Position numbers and translations under genes: made by a program
DNA from: Anaerolineae bacterium
Lineage (GTDB): Bacteria > Chloroflexota > Anaerolineae > 4572-78 > J111
Length of the DNA: 13,357 nt
Assembly: GCA_020433785.1 (NCBI GenBank)
Contig: JAGRCC010000049.1
Coordinates: forward strand, 1-13,357
Direction: 5' to 3'
Shown here: positions 1 through 6,371 of the stretch, piece after piece
How positions within the stretch are numbered: the first letter of the stretch is position 1
Layout of the letters: each line of letters starts with the position of its first letter
The notes under the pieces: model-generated
The model's database searches: none
What the model was told of the DNA's origin: nothing
Seen by the model: only the letters and a program-made list of their open reading frames with translations

Positions 1-1352
1 TGGATATTTCGACCACCCGCTTTACCACCGGTCGCCAGAAAGCCCTGGCCGCCCTACCCGAGGCCGAGGCGCTACGCGATCACGCTCGCCGGATTCGAGC
101 GCACACCATCGCTCACTTGGACCGGTATCTAGCTCAATTTGCCGACTCAGTTGAACGAGTGGGCGGTCAAGTTCACTGGGCCGAAACGGCCACTGAGGCC
201 AACCAAATCGTGGCGGAATTGGCTCTCAGCCGCAATGTTAAAAATGTGGTAAAGTCAAAATCGATGGTGAGCGAAGAATTGCACCTGAACCAGACCCTCG
301 AAGCCAACGGCATGAAGGTGGTCGAGACCGATTTAGGCGAGTACATCGCTCAGTTGGCTGAGGAAAAACCCTCGCACATCATTGCGCCGGTTATCCACAA
401 AACCCGGCAGGACGTGGCCGATCTATTTCGCCGCAAACTGCAAGCCACCGACGAAGATTTAGCCGATGTCCCTCACATGACGGCTTTGGCCCGGCGTGTC
501 CTGCGCAGCGAATTTCTACAAGCCGACATGGGTATCAGCGGCGTCAATTTTGCCGTGGCCGAAACCGGCAGCCTCTGCCTGGTAACTAACGAAGGGAACG
601 GCCGGCTGACGACTACCGCGCCCCGCTTACACGTGGCCCTGCTGGGAATGGAGCGCCTGGTACCATCGATGGAAGATTTAGGTGTGATGCTGCAAATTTT
701 GGCTCGCAGCGCCACTGGACAAAAAACCAGTGTTTATACCAATATCATCACCGGCCCTCGTCGAACTGCTGCCGGCCGGCCGGCCGAACCGGATGGGCCT
801 GATGAACTCCATGTGGTTATCATCGACAACGGCCGTAGCCGGATTCTGGGCAGCGAACTGGCTGAAATTTTGTACTGCATTCGCTGTGGCGCCTGCCTGA
901 ACGCCTGCCCGGTCTACCAGCAAATCGGCGGGCATGCCTATAACAGTGTTTACGCGGGACCGGTTGGCTCGGTGGTGACGCCCGGTTTGTACGGCCTCGA
1001 TCCGTGGCACGAGTTGCCTCAGGCCAGCACGCTCTGTGGTGCATGCCGCGAGGTTTGCCCGGTACGAATTAATATTCCACGCATGCTGCTCAAATTACGG
1101 GCTGAAGCAGCCGAGGCAGAGTTAAATCCCGGCTGGCTTAAGTGGGGCTTGGGGCTATATCGCCAGACAGTTGTCCGGCCCGGTTTGTACCATTCTGGCA
1201 GCCAATTAACAAGCTGGCTTAGCCAAAAAATCGCCGATAACGGCTGGCTCAAAAAACTCCCCGGCCCTTTATCAGGCTGGACCGACCATCGCGATTTCCC
1301 TGCTCCGGCCAAAAAATCGTTCAGCCAGCGCTGGCGCGAGGAGAAAGAGTGA
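1..1352 (+). CDS. lutB: Lactate utilization iron-sulfur protein LutB (5' end outside window)
   Basis: LutB is the iron-sulfur subunit of the cytoplasmic LutABC complex that oxidises L-lactate to pyruvate. The frame is open from base 3, and the residues encoded before the TTG at 117 (including FTTGRQKALAALPEAEALRDHA) match the LutB/YkgF N-terminal region, so the real start lies left of the window. About 449 codons are visible, against roughly 470-480 for the family. The LUD domain shows KSKSMV, ETDLGEYI and NFAVAETGSLCLVTNEGN. Two ferredoxin-like cysteine clusters follow: CIRCGACLNACP (from base 876) and LCGACREVCPVRI (around 1033-1070). The C-terminus has the usual DFPAP stretch. The stop overlaps the lutC ATG as TGATG, which points to translational coupling. 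lutA is not in the window. The assignment rests on family motifs read from the sequence and is strong. Confidence 0.95.
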   Translation, partial: DISTTRFTTGRQKALAALPEAEALRDHARRIRAHTIAHLDRYLAQFADSVERVGGQVHWAETATEANQIVAELALSRNVKNVVKSKSMVSEELHLNQTLEANGMKVVETDLGEYIAQLAEEKPSHIIAPVIHKTRQDVADLFRRKLQATDEDLADVPHMTALARRVLRSEFLQADMGISGVNFAVAETGSLCLVTNEGNGRLTTTAPRLHVALLGMERLVPSMEDLGVMLQILARSATGQKTSVYTNIITGPRRTAAGRPAEPDGPDELHVVIIDNGRSRILGSELAEILYCIRCGACLNACPVYQQIGGHAYNSVYAGPVGSVVTPGLYGLDPWHELPQASTLCGACREVCPVRINIPRMLLKLRAEAAEAELNPGWLKWGLGLYRQTVVRPGLYHSGSQLTSWLSQKIADNGWLKKLPGPLSGWTDHRDFPAPAKKSFSQRWREEKE

Positions 1353-2041
1353 TGAGTCAACGCGACGCGTTTCTAAATCGCCTTCGGAGTCGATTACCCC
1401 AGGCCGAACTGCCTCAGGCCGATCCAAACCATCCCGGCTCATTCCGGGGCTATACGTTCGCGGCGGATACGCCCCCGTCCGATCTGGTGGATCGCTTCAC
1501 ACAGGAGTTAAACACCCTCTCAGGACAGGTCTATACAGTAGAAACGGAGCAGGCTATTACGGAGATTGTGCAGCAGATTTTACAAAAGCACGGGACCAAA
1601 CAACTTCTGAGTTGGGGAAGCGACTCGTTAGCACCGAGTCAACTCGTGGCGGCGTTAACCACAGCGGGGATTGAATTTGTGGCGCATGAACTCCCGATGA
1701 CCCCAGCCGACCGCAGAGCCAAGCTGGCCGCGTTGGGCAAAATCGAAGTGGGCCTGACCGGCGCTCACGGCGCTCTAGCCGATACGGGCGCGATTGCCTT
1801 GATCAGCGGGCCGGGTCGGGGACGGTTGGCGTCGCTGCTGCCGCCGGTTCACATTGCTATTGTGCCGCAGCAGAAACTTTATCCATCGCTGCCGGCTTTT
1901 CTGGCGGCCCACCCTAAAGCCACCTCAGATGGCAGCAACCTGGTCTTTATCGCCGGCCCCAGCCGCACCGGCGATATCGAGATGACCCTGACGATGGGCG
2001 TTCACGGGCCGGGTGAACTCCACGTCATTTTGTCGCCTTAA
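1352..2041 (+). CDS. lutC: Lactate utilization protein LutC
   Basis: LutC is the third, LUD-domain subunit of the LutABC lactate oxidation complex. The 229-aa length is typical. The LUD signature is visible as GLTGAHGALADTGAIALISG, followed by GRGRLASLLPPVHIAIV and, near the C-terminus, GPSRTGDIEMTLTMGVHGPGELHVI, all diagnostic of LutC/YkgG. I chose the ATG at 1352 because AGGAG (in gcgaggagaaag) sits about 8 nt upstream; a GTG one codon earlier is possible. The start overlaps the lutB stop, so the two are co-transcribed and probably coupled. The gene ends 2 bp from the stop of the convergent minus-strand gene, with no terminator hairpin between them. Nothing unusual was seen in the protein. 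Confidence 0.94.
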   Translation: MSQRDAFLNRLRSRLPQAELPQADPNHPGSFRGYTFAADTPPSDLVDRFTQELNTLSGQVYTVETEQAITEIVQQILQKHGTKQLLSWGSDSLAPSQLVAALTTAGIEFVAHELPMTPADRRAKLAALGKIEVGLTGAHGALADTGAIALISGPGRGRLASLLPPVHIAIVPQQKLYPSLPAFLAAHPKATSDGSNLVFIAGPSRTGDIEMTLTMGVHGPGELHVILSP

Positions 2042-2043
2042 GC

Positions 2044-2466
2044 TCACTTGTTCTTTATAACGTACAGCAACGCCATCGCGTAAACATCGCTCACGCCGAA
2101 GGCTTCAAAGGCCAAAAACTCCCCTTTGAACCGAATTTCGCAGCGGTAGCCGTCGGCGGTGCTGATCAAAACCAACGAAGGTTCGGCCTCACCCACCAGA
2201 TGTTTTTCTAATTCCTCCCGCAGTTGGCTCTCGCTGGGCAGCCAGACCAATTCGGTAACCCACACATGGTCCAACGCCCATTCGACAATCCCGTGAAAGG
2301 TAATGGCTAAATTACCGTGCAATTCCTCAACCAGAACAGTCATATCCGTGACCACAAACACGGTATCATCGAAGCCCCGGTCGGGGATATGGAAAAAATC
2401 GTTCTTTTGGAGCTGCCATTCTAAGCCAGATCCTTTTAACTGTTGGGCCAAATTTATTGATAGCAT
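2044..2466 (-). CDS. Conserved protein of unknown function, 140 aa
   Basis: A 140-aa soluble protein with no signal peptide, membrane segment or catalytic motif that I can name. It begins MLSINLAQQLKGSGLEW and contains DFFHIPDRGFDDTVFVVTDM and TFHGIVEWALDHVWVTELVWLPSESQLREEL. From memory, short proteins of this style occur in Chloroflexota genomes and are sometimes labelled 'pilus assembly protein CpaE'. I see no P-loop or receiver-domain features that would support that name, so I leave the function open. It lies 7 bp downstream of cobU on the same strand, with a GAGGAAGG Shine-Dalgarno formed by the end of cobU about 11 nt before the ATG, so the two are likely one transcript. It may be an accessory gene unrelated to cobalamin. 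The reading frame is convincing because of tight spacing, coding-like composition and a clear RBS. Confidence 0.75.
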   Translation of the reverse strand: MLSINLAQQLKGSGLEWQLQKNDFFHIPDRGFDDTVFVVTDMTVLVEELHGNLAITFHGIVEWALDHVWVTELVWLPSESQLREELEKHLVGEAEPSLVLISTADGYRCEIRFKGEFLAFEAFGVSDVYAMALLYVIKNK

Positions 2467-2473
2467 GAACGTG

Positions 2474-3019
2474 TCAACCTTCCTCTTTTACAGTCATCGG
2501 CAAACCGGCAACCATGAATATGACTTTGTTAGCTTCAGCAGCTAAACGCTGATTTGCTCTTCCCAAGATGTCACGATAAACTCGTCCCAACGGATATGGC
2601 GGGACGAGTCCCAACCCTACTTCATTAGATACGATAATGAGGGGGATGTCAAGCTGCGTTTGGGCCGCAATCAGCGCCTCGATTTCTGTTTGTACCACCG
2701 CCTCGATGGCCGCTTCCGGCTCGGATTCCTGAGCTAACAGGATGTTGGAAACCAGGAGCGTCATACAATCCAGCAACATGACCTGGGGCTTTGCCTCCAA
2801 TGCCAGTAAGGCGCGGCCAATTTCATTGGAGGCCTCCAGGGTTTGCCAATGCCCCGGGCGGGTTTGACGATGAATGGCAATCCGAACCGCCATCTCTTCG
2901 TCTCGGGCTTCGGCGGTGGCGATGTATAGGACGCCCTGGCCCATTTCGGCGGCTAACTTTTCGGCGTAACTACTTTTTCCGCTGCGAGCCCCGCCTAAGA
3001 TCAGGATTAAATTGGCCAA
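2474..3019 (-). CDS. cobU: Bifunctional adenosylcobinamide kinase / adenosylcobinamide-phosphate guanylyltransferase
   Basis: CobU/CobP phosphorylates adenosylcobinamide and then transfers GMP to give adenosyl-GDP-cobinamide, in nucleotide loop assembly or cobinamide salvage for vitamin B12. Visible motifs are the P-loop GGARSGKS (about residues 9-16 from the chosen start), the [13 protein letters not shown] segment with the active-site His (about residue 50), [10 protein letters not shown] (Walker-B-like), and the C-terminal signature [22 protein letters not shown]...NQRLA....VAGLP. I chose a TTG start at 3019 because GGAG lies 6 nt upstream and the protein then begins close to the P-loop, as the family does. 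A TTG at 3040 would add seven residues with no clear RBS. Length is 181 aa, typical for the family. No cobalamin riboswitch and no other cob gene is in the window. It is probably co-transcribed with the 140-aa gene downstream. Confidence 0.92.
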   Translation of the reverse strand: MANLILILGGARSGKSSYAEKLAAEMGQGVLYIATAEARDEEMAVRIAIHRQTRPGHWQTLEASNEIGRALLALEAKPQVMLLDCMTLLVSNILLAQESEPEAAIEAVVQTEIEALIAAQTQLDIPLIIVSNEVGLGLVPPYPLGRVYRDILGRANQRLAAEANKVIFMVAGLPMTVKEEG

Positions 3020-3063
3020 CGTATACTCCGATCTACCCAAAAATTTATAGCTGTCATGTTAAC

Positions 3064-3093
3064 ATTATAGCCGCAGGTATGGCAAGTCATCAA
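3064..3093 (-). promoter_or_regulatory. Candidate sigma-70 promoter for cobU operon
   Basis: On the minus strand, TTGATG (3093-3088) is followed after 18 nt by a perfect TATAAT (3069-3064). Transcription would begin near 3057 and give a leader of about 38 nt before the TTG start at 3019. The -10 is consensus and the -35 matches 4 of 6. The site is predicted by eye only. Confidence 0.45.
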
Positions 3094-3179
3094 AAAAATA
3101 TAGCGGTGTTCAACTTCCTAAAATTACCCAACTACGGAAAATTCCGGAAATTGATCAAAGGAATTTTCAACCACCAGCG

Positions 3180-3185
3180 TATAAT
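3180..3185 (+). promoter_or_regulatory. Candidate -10 element for the P1-family hydrolase gene
   Basis: A perfect TATAAT lies 12 bp before the ATG at 3198. No good -35 is found at 16-18 bp; TTGATC at 3151-3156 is 23 bp away, which is too far. If used, the transcript would start almost at the gene (leader of only about 6 nt). The weak AAGGT at 3189-3193 would then be partly at the 5' end. Confidence 0.3.
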
Positions 3186-3197
3186 CTTAAGGTATTT

Positions 3198-4169
3198 ATG
3201 ACACTTTTTAACCAAATTCCTGGTATTCAAGTGGGGCATGCGCAAGATTTAGCCGCCGCCACAGGTTGTACGGTCGTTTTGACCACCGCCGGGGCCATTT
3301 GCGGCGTCGACCAGCGCGGCGGCGCGCCGGGTACGCGAGAAATAAGCCTGCTCCAGCCGATGCATCTGGTTGAAAAGGTGAATGCGGTTTTATTAGCCGG
3401 CGGCAGCGCCTACGGCTTGGCCGCCGCCGATGGGGTGATGCGCTGGCTGGAAGAGCATCAATTCGGCCTCGACGTTCAAGTCGCCCGTGTCCCGATTGTC
3501 CCAGGCGCAGTATTGTTCGACCTCGTTGTCGGCCGGAGCGATATTCGGCCTGATGCGGCGATGGGCTACGCGGCCTGTGAAAATGCTGTTAGCGAACCGG
3601 CAGGTCCGCAAGCCGGCTCTATTGGCGCCGGAACCGGGGCCACGGTGGGGAAGATCCTTGGACCGCAGGCGGCGATGAAGGGGGGAATCGGCACATGTGT
3701 GATCGAAGTGAGGCCCGACCTTTTTGTAGGCGCCCTCATTGCCGTTAACTGTTTTGGCGATGTCATCGATCCCCAATCGGGGCAAATTTTAGCCGGAGCG
3801 CGAAAATTGCCAGACGGGGGCTTTGCCGATACCATGCAGGTGATGAAACAAACAACGGGAGCTTTTATCAGACCTGGGAACACCGTGATTGGCCTCGTCG
3901 CCACCAATGCCTCATTGACGAAAGAAACGGCCAACAAAGTGGCTCAAATGGCCCATAACGGGTTGGCGCGTACGGTTAGACCGGCCCATACTATGTTTGA
4001 CGGGGACACGCTTTTTGCTTTATCGACCGGCCAGGGACAGCCGGGCGATGTGAATCTGATCGGGGCTTTCGCCGCCGAGGCGGTAGCCCAGGCTGTGGTC
4101 GATGCGGTGCAGCAGGCCACGGCACTGGCCGGTGTACCGGCCCTCCGAGATTTAATGACTCAGGTATAG
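3198..4169 (+). CDS. P1 family peptidase (DmpA/NylC-like N-terminal-nucleophile hydrolase)
   Basis: A 323-aa member of the P1/S58 family (DmpA aminopeptidase, BapA, 6-aminohexanoate-oligomer hydrolase NylC). These enzymes cleave themselves into alpha and beta chains and act on N-terminal amino acids, beta-peptides or amide oligomers. Family features are IPGIQVGHAQD at the N-terminus, CGVDQRGGAPGTRE (residues 35-48), LLAGGSAYGLAAADGV (65-80), GSIGAGTGATVGKI (140-153), MKGGIGT, and near the C-terminus TVRPAHTMFDGDTLFALSTG. By comparison with NylC, the self-cleavage site is probably Asn228-Thr229 in PGNTVIGLVATNA, leaving a beta chain of about 95 residues (inference). There is no signal peptide, so it is cytoplasmic. 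It stands alone, divergent from cobU, and its substrate cannot be told from the sequence. It is closer in look to the bacterial NylC-like branch than to DmpA itself. Confidence 0.9.
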   Translation: MTLFNQIPGIQVGHAQDLAAATGCTVVLTTAGAICGVDQRGGAPGTREISLLQPMHLVEKVNAVLLAGGSAYGLAAADGVMRWLEEHQFGLDVQVARVPIVPGAVLFDLVVGRSDIRPDAAMGYAACENAVSEPAGPQAGSIGAGTGATVGKILGPQAAMKGGIGTCVIEVRPDLFVGALIAVNCFGDVIDPQSGQILAGARKLPDGGFADTMQVMKQTTGAFIRPGNTVIGLVATNASLTKETANKVAQMAHNGLARTVRPAHTMFDGDTLFALSTGQGQPGDVNLIGAFAAEAVAQAVVDAVQQATALAGVPALRDLMTQV

Positions 4170-4240
4170 CCGTTTAGCTATTCTATGTAACCCCTAAGGA
4201 TAGACACGGTCAAGACCTTTTGGAAGGAATGGAAATATTG

Positions 4241-5818
4241 ATGGTTTCTGTAACCTCTGAACTAGAAAATTACGTTCTCGACGAGGAGTTAGGTCGAGGC
4301 GATTTGACAATTGCCTATCAGGGGCATCGTAAAGCCGACGGCAAAACCGTGGCTATTAAGGTCGTTGCCCCGCAGTTTATGTTCGATGAGTTTTTCGTCC
4401 AGCGTTTCAAGGATATCACCCGCCAGACGCTAAAGCTAGAGCATCCCAATATTGTCCGCACGCATGAGGTCGATCAAGAAGAAAACACCCTCTATATCGT
4501 CCGGGAGTTTATCGATGCCCAGCCGCTGTCAAAAATCATCGAGGACGAAGGTCCGCTACTGCCGCAGCGTATGCTGACTATTGCCCGTCAAATTGCGGCG
4601 GCCCTCGATTATGCCCATCAAAAATCGATCATGCATGGCGATCTGTCGGCTAAAAGGGTCTACATCGGCCCGGATGATCACGTTACCGTGGCCGATTTCG
4701 GCCAAACGCAGGCCATGGTCGGCACCAGCCTGGTCAAACAAGGGTTCGCGATAGGTTCGCCGGAAACGCTGGCCCCAGAACGGGTGAAAGGTCAGGGGCC
4801 AAGCCGCTATTCTGATCTCTACTCACTGGGGGTGTTATGCTATCAAATGTTAAGCGGCCAGCCGCCGTTTACCGGGGAGGTTGCGGCGGTGCTGCATGCG
4901 CAAGCCTACGAACAGCCCCGCCTGCTGCATGCGGTTAACCCTGACATCTCTATTCCTGTGAGTGAAGCCATCAGCCGGATGCTCTCGAAAGGGTTAGAGC
5001 TACGGTACACCACCGGCGCGGAATTTACGCGGGCTTTGACGGCGGCGACGGAGGGATCGGCCCCGGTGCGGACATCATCAACCGCTAAACCCCAGCTCAC
5101 CGGCGTTGAACAAGCGCCGGTCTCGATTTTTAGCCAGCCGTGGTTGTGGGGCATATTGGTGGTCCTATTGATTTTGTTCCTGCTGGCCGCCGGTTTTGTG
5201 ACCGTGTCAGCCTGGGTCGCCTGGCAGTCCAACGCCAGCGAGATAACAGAGGCGATGCCCGCGCTGCCGCCCGCCGCCGGTGAGTCGAATAATCGCACCT
5301 CGCAGCCGGCCACACAACCGCAGCCGGAGTCGGCTCAGGTTATTCTGGTGCAGCTAACACCCAGTGCAACCCCCAGCGCATCGTCGCCGACGCCGACCAT
5401 TGTGCCGGCTACCCCAACCGTCACGTCAACCCCCGTGCCGATTCCCACGCCCGGCCCACCGGTGATCGAGGCCAACAGCCCGTTCACCAATTTAAGATTG
5501 GCCCACGCCATTTCGTCGGATAGTGAGCCGGAAAAGGTCGGCACTCATTTTTCACCCAACAACGACCCGATCTACTTATTCTTCGATTACGGTCAGATCG
5601 AAGCCGGCACGCCCTGGGCCCACCGCTGGACTTGGGGCGATACTCAGCTTGATATTTACGAAGATGTCTGGCCCAACAGCTATTCCGAAACCGGCACAGC
5701 CTGGGTATTCTACGGGCCAACCGGGGGCTTCCGGCCAGGCCCATATAAAGTCACCTTGGAAGTCGACGGCAAAGTGGTTGGCACCGCAACCTTTGTTATT
5801 GAGGAAGGTGGGTTGTAA
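4241..5818 (+). CDS. Membrane-anchored Ser/Thr protein kinase-like protein with extracytoplasmic domain (possible pseudokinase)
   Basis: A 525-aa protein: a kinase-like domain (about residues 11-265), one transmembrane helix (about 300-328, LWGILVVLLILFLLAAGFV), a Pro/Thr-rich linker (about 345-408), and a beta-rich outer domain (about 412-521, with WTWGD and GPYKVTLEVDGKVVGTATFVIE). This is the layout of PknB-type receptor kinases, with the kinase inside and the sensor outside. Kinase landmarks are VAIK (Lys40), DFG (152-154), APE (178-180) and SDLYSLGVLCYQML. The catalytic loop reads HGDLSAKRV (132-140) instead of HRDLKPxNI: the metal-binding Asn is Arg139, the Lys is Ser136 and the HRD Arg is Gly133. 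The glycine loop is GRGDLT, lacking the third Gly. Phosphotransfer may be weak or absent. I chose the ATG at 4241; ATG 4229 and TTG 4220 are alternatives. It sits alone, with a 71-bp gap upstream. Confidence 0.88.
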   Translation: MVSVTSELENYVLDEELGRGDLTIAYQGHRKADGKTVAIKVVAPQFMFDEFFVQRFKDITRQTLKLEHPNIVRTHEVDQEENTLYIVREFIDAQPLSKIIEDEGPLLPQRMLTIARQIAAALDYAHQKSIMHGDLSAKRVYIGPDDHVTVADFGQTQAMVGTSLVKQGFAIGSPETLAPERVKGQGPSRYSDLYSLGVLCYQMLSGQPPFTGEVAAVLHAQAYEQPRLLHAVNPDISIPVSEAISRMLSKGLELRYTTGAEFTRALTAATEGSAPVRTSSTAKPQLTGVEQAPVSIFSQPWLWGILVVLLILFLLAAGFVTVSAWVAWQSNASEITEAMPALPPAAGESNNRTSQPATQPQPESAQVILVQLTPSATPSASSPTPTIVPATPTVTSTPVPIPTPGPPVIEANSPFTNLRLAHAISSDSEPEKVGTHFSPNNDPIYLFFDYGQIEAGTPWAHRWTWGDTQLDIYEDVWPNSYSETGTAWVFYGPTGGFRPGPYKVTLEVDGKVVGTATFVIEEGGL

Positions 5819-5829
5819 GAAAGTTTAAT

Positions 5830-5858
5830 TTGACACACTCTATGTAAGTAACTATAAT
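5830..5858 (+). promoter_or_regulatory. Consensus sigma-70 promoter for the riboswitch/transporter operon
   Basis: TTGACA (5830-5835), a 17-nt spacer and TATAAT (5853-5858) give a full 12/12 match to the sigma-70 consensus. The start point would be near 5865, about 17 nt before the riboswitch. It begins just 11 bp after the kinase stop codon, so the leader is transcribed on its own at a high basal rate, as expected for a riboswitch-attenuated operon. Confidence 0.85.
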
Positions 5859-5881
5859 CGACTTAATAATTGAATATGAGT

Positions 5882-6073
5882 ACCTTCGGGGCAGGGTGAG
5901 CTGTATTTGGCTAAATACGGTAATTCCCGACCGGCGGTGAGGCTGTGAAGGGCAGCCAAGCCCGCGAACGCTAACCCATCTTTAGTTGATGCGGTCACTT
6001 AGCAATAGACCACCGGTTAGCGCCGATTCAGTGAAAATCTGAAGCCGACGGTATAGTCCGGATGAGAGAAGGT
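5882..6073 (+). ncRNA. FMN riboswitch (RFN element)
   Basis: The conserved RFN blocks are present in order: CTTCGGGGCAGGGTGA, AATTCCCGACCGGCGGT, AAGCCCGCGA, the P5 hairpin TTCAG-TGAAAAT-CTGAA, AGCCGACGGT, ATAGTCCGGATG and GAGAAGG. P1 is formed by ACCTTC (5882-5887) and GAAGGT (6068-6073). Two parts are enlarged. A 22-nt insert at 5900-5921, able to form a 9-bp hairpin, splits the P2 loop between TGA and AATT. P4 is long, closed by GCTAACC (5970-5976) with GGTTAGC (6015-6021), and its interior can form two small hairpins. It is followed by an intrinsic terminator, so control is probably by transcription termination when FMN is bound. The identification is firm; the effect of the inserts is unknown. 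Confidence 0.97.
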
Positions 6074-6118
6074 TATGCATTAGAATACCCTTGCTGTTTA
6101 GATTCTATAGGCAACCGC

Positions 6119-6155
6119 TCCGAAGTGCGTCTACGTACTTCGGATTTTTGTTTTT
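6119..6155 (+). terminator. Intrinsic terminator 1 of the FMN riboswitch
   Basis: A 10-bp stem is formed by CCGAAGTGCG and CGTACTTCGG (one G-U pair) around a TCTA loop, with a flanking T-A pair, then ATTTTTGTTTTT. It begins 46 nt after the aptamer. Its 5' arm CCGAAG (6120-6125) is complementary to CTTCGG (5884-5889) in the aptamer 5' strand, which offers a simple antiterminator that cannot coexist with P1 (inference). Confidence 0.9.
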
Positions 6156-6175
6156 AGGGCGGTTAGAAACGGGAT

Positions 6176-6236
6176 AAATAGAACATATCACCGGAGCAGT
6201 CTTGATCGACGCAAGCCGGGTGATTTGTCTATTTTT
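6176..6236 (+). other. Imperfect hairpin in the transporter leader
   Basis: AAATAGA (6176-6182) pairs with TCTATTT (6228-6234). Further in, ATCACC (6187-6192) pairs with GGTGAT (6219-6224), GG with CC, and CTTG (6201-6204) with CAAG (6212-6215). A short T run follows. It could be a weak extra terminator or a spacer structure between the two strong terminators. It matches no RNA family that I recognise. Confidence 0.45.
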
Positions 6237-6294
6237 GCCTATCTACTTACTGCCGGCCTATCCACGCGGTTGTCGATAATTTTGAAGTTGCTTT

Positions 6295-6333
6295 GCCCCG
6301 AGTGTTGTGACAACATTCGGGGCTTTTTGTTTT
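6295..6333 (+). terminator. Intrinsic terminator 2, just before the permease gene
   Basis: A perfect 13-bp stem (one G-U) is formed by GCCCCGAGTGTTG and CAACATTCGGGGC around a TGA loop, followed by TTTTTGTTTT. It ends 38 bp before the permease ATG, so the operon must be read through it. Its 5' arm GCCCCGA (6295-6301) is complementary to TCGGGGC (5886-5892) in the aptamer, so it too could be controlled by the riboswitch (inference). There is no gene between it and terminator 1. Confidence 0.9.
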
Positions 6334-6371
6334 AGCACGAGTTAATTTACCGGAAGACATAGAGAAAAAAC

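Noticed and set aside
117..119. TTG as the start of lutB.
   Set aside because: The upstream in-frame residues match the LutB N-terminal region, so the gene is cut by the window edge.
1033..1070. The second Fe-S motif of LutB seems to lack its first Cys (STLCGACREVCP).
   Set aside because: A Ser at this place (as in ASSLCAAC of Bacillus subtilis LutB, from memory) is a normal variant; not a defect.
2791..3201. A 136-codon plus-strand open frame across cobU and its promoter region.
   Set aside because: It lies antisense to the cobU P-loop region and reads into the spacer with no coding character; a shadow frame.
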